A DNA stretch of 55,068 nt from Sediminibacterium sp. Gen4. Lineage in GTDB: Bacteria > Bacteroidota > Bacteroidia > Chitinophagales > Chitinophagaceae. Numbering within the stretch: the stretch's first letter is position 1; the number at the start of each line of letters is the position of its first letter. Shown here in pieces: positions 54,270 through 55,068 of this stretch. Where the stretch lies: NCBI GenBank assembly GCA_013391385.1, contig JACBFI010000023.1:1-55068 (forward strand), given 5' to 3'. The notes below the pieces were generated by a model. That model was given only the letters and a program-made list of their open reading frames with translations, was not told the origin of the DNA and did not search any database. A program made the translations under genes and the position numbers.

Positions 54270-54731
54270 TTACCAGTTATTCATTTGCTCAGGAACAATT
54301 CTTTCCGGTTCTTCAATGGGATGTTCTTTCCAATTTGGATCATATTTTACAAACCAGCTTAACCAAAGTGATCTGGATAATCGCATGATCAAGGGTTGCA
54401 TGATGAATAACAATACAAAGGCTGTACCCATCCAATAGAAAATGCGGTTATCATCAATGGAGAATGTCATACCGATCAATACTTTCCATGCGATAAAAGT
54501 AGATACCAGAAAAGCTACGGATAAAGCATAACTCACGTATCCGGTGCCATAATAAAATCCCACCTCGATCTCCGTTGGCTGATTGCAAACAGGACATCTT
54601 TCATGCATGTCTACATTGGTCTTGAATTTATAGGCTTCCTGGCTTTTGAATATTCTGCCTTGTCTGCACCTTGGACAACGATTGGTGAGTACACTATAGA
54701 GATACCAAGGTTTTTTAGTTGAATTAGGCAT
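54270..54731 (-). CDS. DUF983 membrane protein
   Basis: The 153-residue protein begins with a zinc-ribbon-like region: CPRCRQGRIF at about 19-28 and CPVCNQPTEIEVGFYYGTGY at about 46-65. Two transmembrane helices follow (about 65-90 and 98-120). This is the DUF983 layout; its function is not known. The neighbouring lipoprotein gene is convergent. Confidence 0.88.
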   Translation of the reverse strand: MPNSTKKPWYLYSVLTNRCPRCRQGRIFKSQEAYKFKTNVDMHERCPVCNQPTEIEVGFYYGTGYVSYALSVAFLVSTFIAWKVLIGMTFSIDDNRIFYWMGTAFVLLFIMQPLIMRLSRSLWLSWFVKYDPNWKEHPIEEPERIVPEQMNNW

Positions 54732-54734
54732 GAT

Positions 54735-55068
54735 AGGGGAATTAAAGATGTAAAGATAACGCTTTAAAGTTCCATAAGATTTCTTAGCTATAGCGTGACT
54801 TTTATCATTTGTAGTTGAATTTTTACCACAGAAGCCACAGAGTTTGGCGCAGAGTTACACGGAGTAAAATGGGAATACTATTAACACCCTATATTTCTCC
54901 GTGTAACTCTGTATTAAACTCCGTTTACTCTGTGGTTAAATATAATCAAAGCGTTACACGGGATAAATGAAGGAAGGGGTATTCAAGGTGTAAAGATAAC
55001 GCTTTAAAGTTCTATAAGATTTCTTAGTGGTAGCGTGACTTTTATCATGTTGTAGTTGAATTTTTACC
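54735..55068. repeat. Direct repeat of about 240-bp period with an internal hairpin, cut by the window end
   Basis: About 79 bases from 54750 (GTAAAGATAACGCTTTAAAG onward) recur at 54990 with few changes, a period of 240. Between the copies lies a hairpin of CACAGA/GAGTTACACGG words, left arm 54824-54864 and right arm 54897-54937. The second copy reaches the window end at the point where a second hairpin arm would begin. No gene was found from 54732 to 55068. Confidence 0.9.

Noticed and set aside
54750-55068. Insertion-sequence ends flanking a transposase
   Set aside because: No transposase frame is present between the direct copies; only a hairpin lies there.

Overview
The window looks like a chromosomal segment of a Bacteroidota bacterium, most likely Chitinophagaceae; the rank is an inference from gene content. 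Signs of the phylum are a secreted peptidase with a C-terminal type IX secretion sorting domain, a TonB receptor with a carboxypeptidase-like N-terminal domain, a short NuoG without a molybdopterin domain, many lipoproteins, and Bacteroidota-type -7 boxes (TAnnTTTG) in front of many genes. No rRNA, CRISPR array, prophage or intact insertion sequence was seen.

Layout. 1-3372: a duplicated intergenic repeat, a small membrane protein, a PstS-like lipoprotein and a TPR protein, closed by a terminator. 3391-18095: the complete 14-subunit complex I operon (nuoA to nuoN), interrupted by an NlpE-like lipoprotein gene (between nuoE and nuoF) and a four-helix-bundle (S23/IVS family) gene (between nuoF and nuoG). 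18172-24082: an ABC-type permease, a carboxypeptidase-regulatory-domain protein and a large T9SS-exported subtilase. 24172-33314: a lipoprotein, mfd, a DUF4394 lipoprotein, a 68-residue protein, gyrB and a cysteine-containing AraC regulator. 33424-48198: mostly housekeeping and metabolic genes (amidohydrolase, fumC, M16 peptidase, phosphatase-fold enzyme, enoyl-CoA hydratase, TRIC-like channel, B12-binding subunit, GT39, gltX, polysaccharide deacetylase, tatD). 48280-49167: two tRNA-Ser(GGA) genes, the first with an expanded D-loop, followed by a HepT-MntA toxin-antitoxin pair. 49210-53730: a TonB receptor and a surface lipoprotein under near-identical promoters built on 11-bp direct repeats. 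53807 to the end: a lipoprotein, a DUF983 protein and a duplicated repeat region cut by the window edge.

The most unusual signal is a set of about 15 intergenic elements. Each is built from tandem degenerate 7-mers (sometimes 8-mers), and in most of them an array is followed by its own reverse complement, so that they would fold into long hairpins. The words differ between elements (TGTCAAC, CCATGGA, GTCAAAA, GTGAGTA, TCTGATG, AGCTACA, GGGTGATC and others) while the architecture is shared. They sit within a few bases of stop codons and occupy at least six gaps inside the nuo operon. In one, the four-helix-bundle gene lies between the two arms. This resembles the layout of 23S rRNA intervening sequences and suggests a link between that protein family and the hairpins (inference). 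Further points of interest are the PHO-box-like operators, four small TCCC/GGGA hairpins placed 8-9 nt before nuoF, nuoI, nuoL and nuoN, and the palindrome in the D-loop of one tRNA-Ser.
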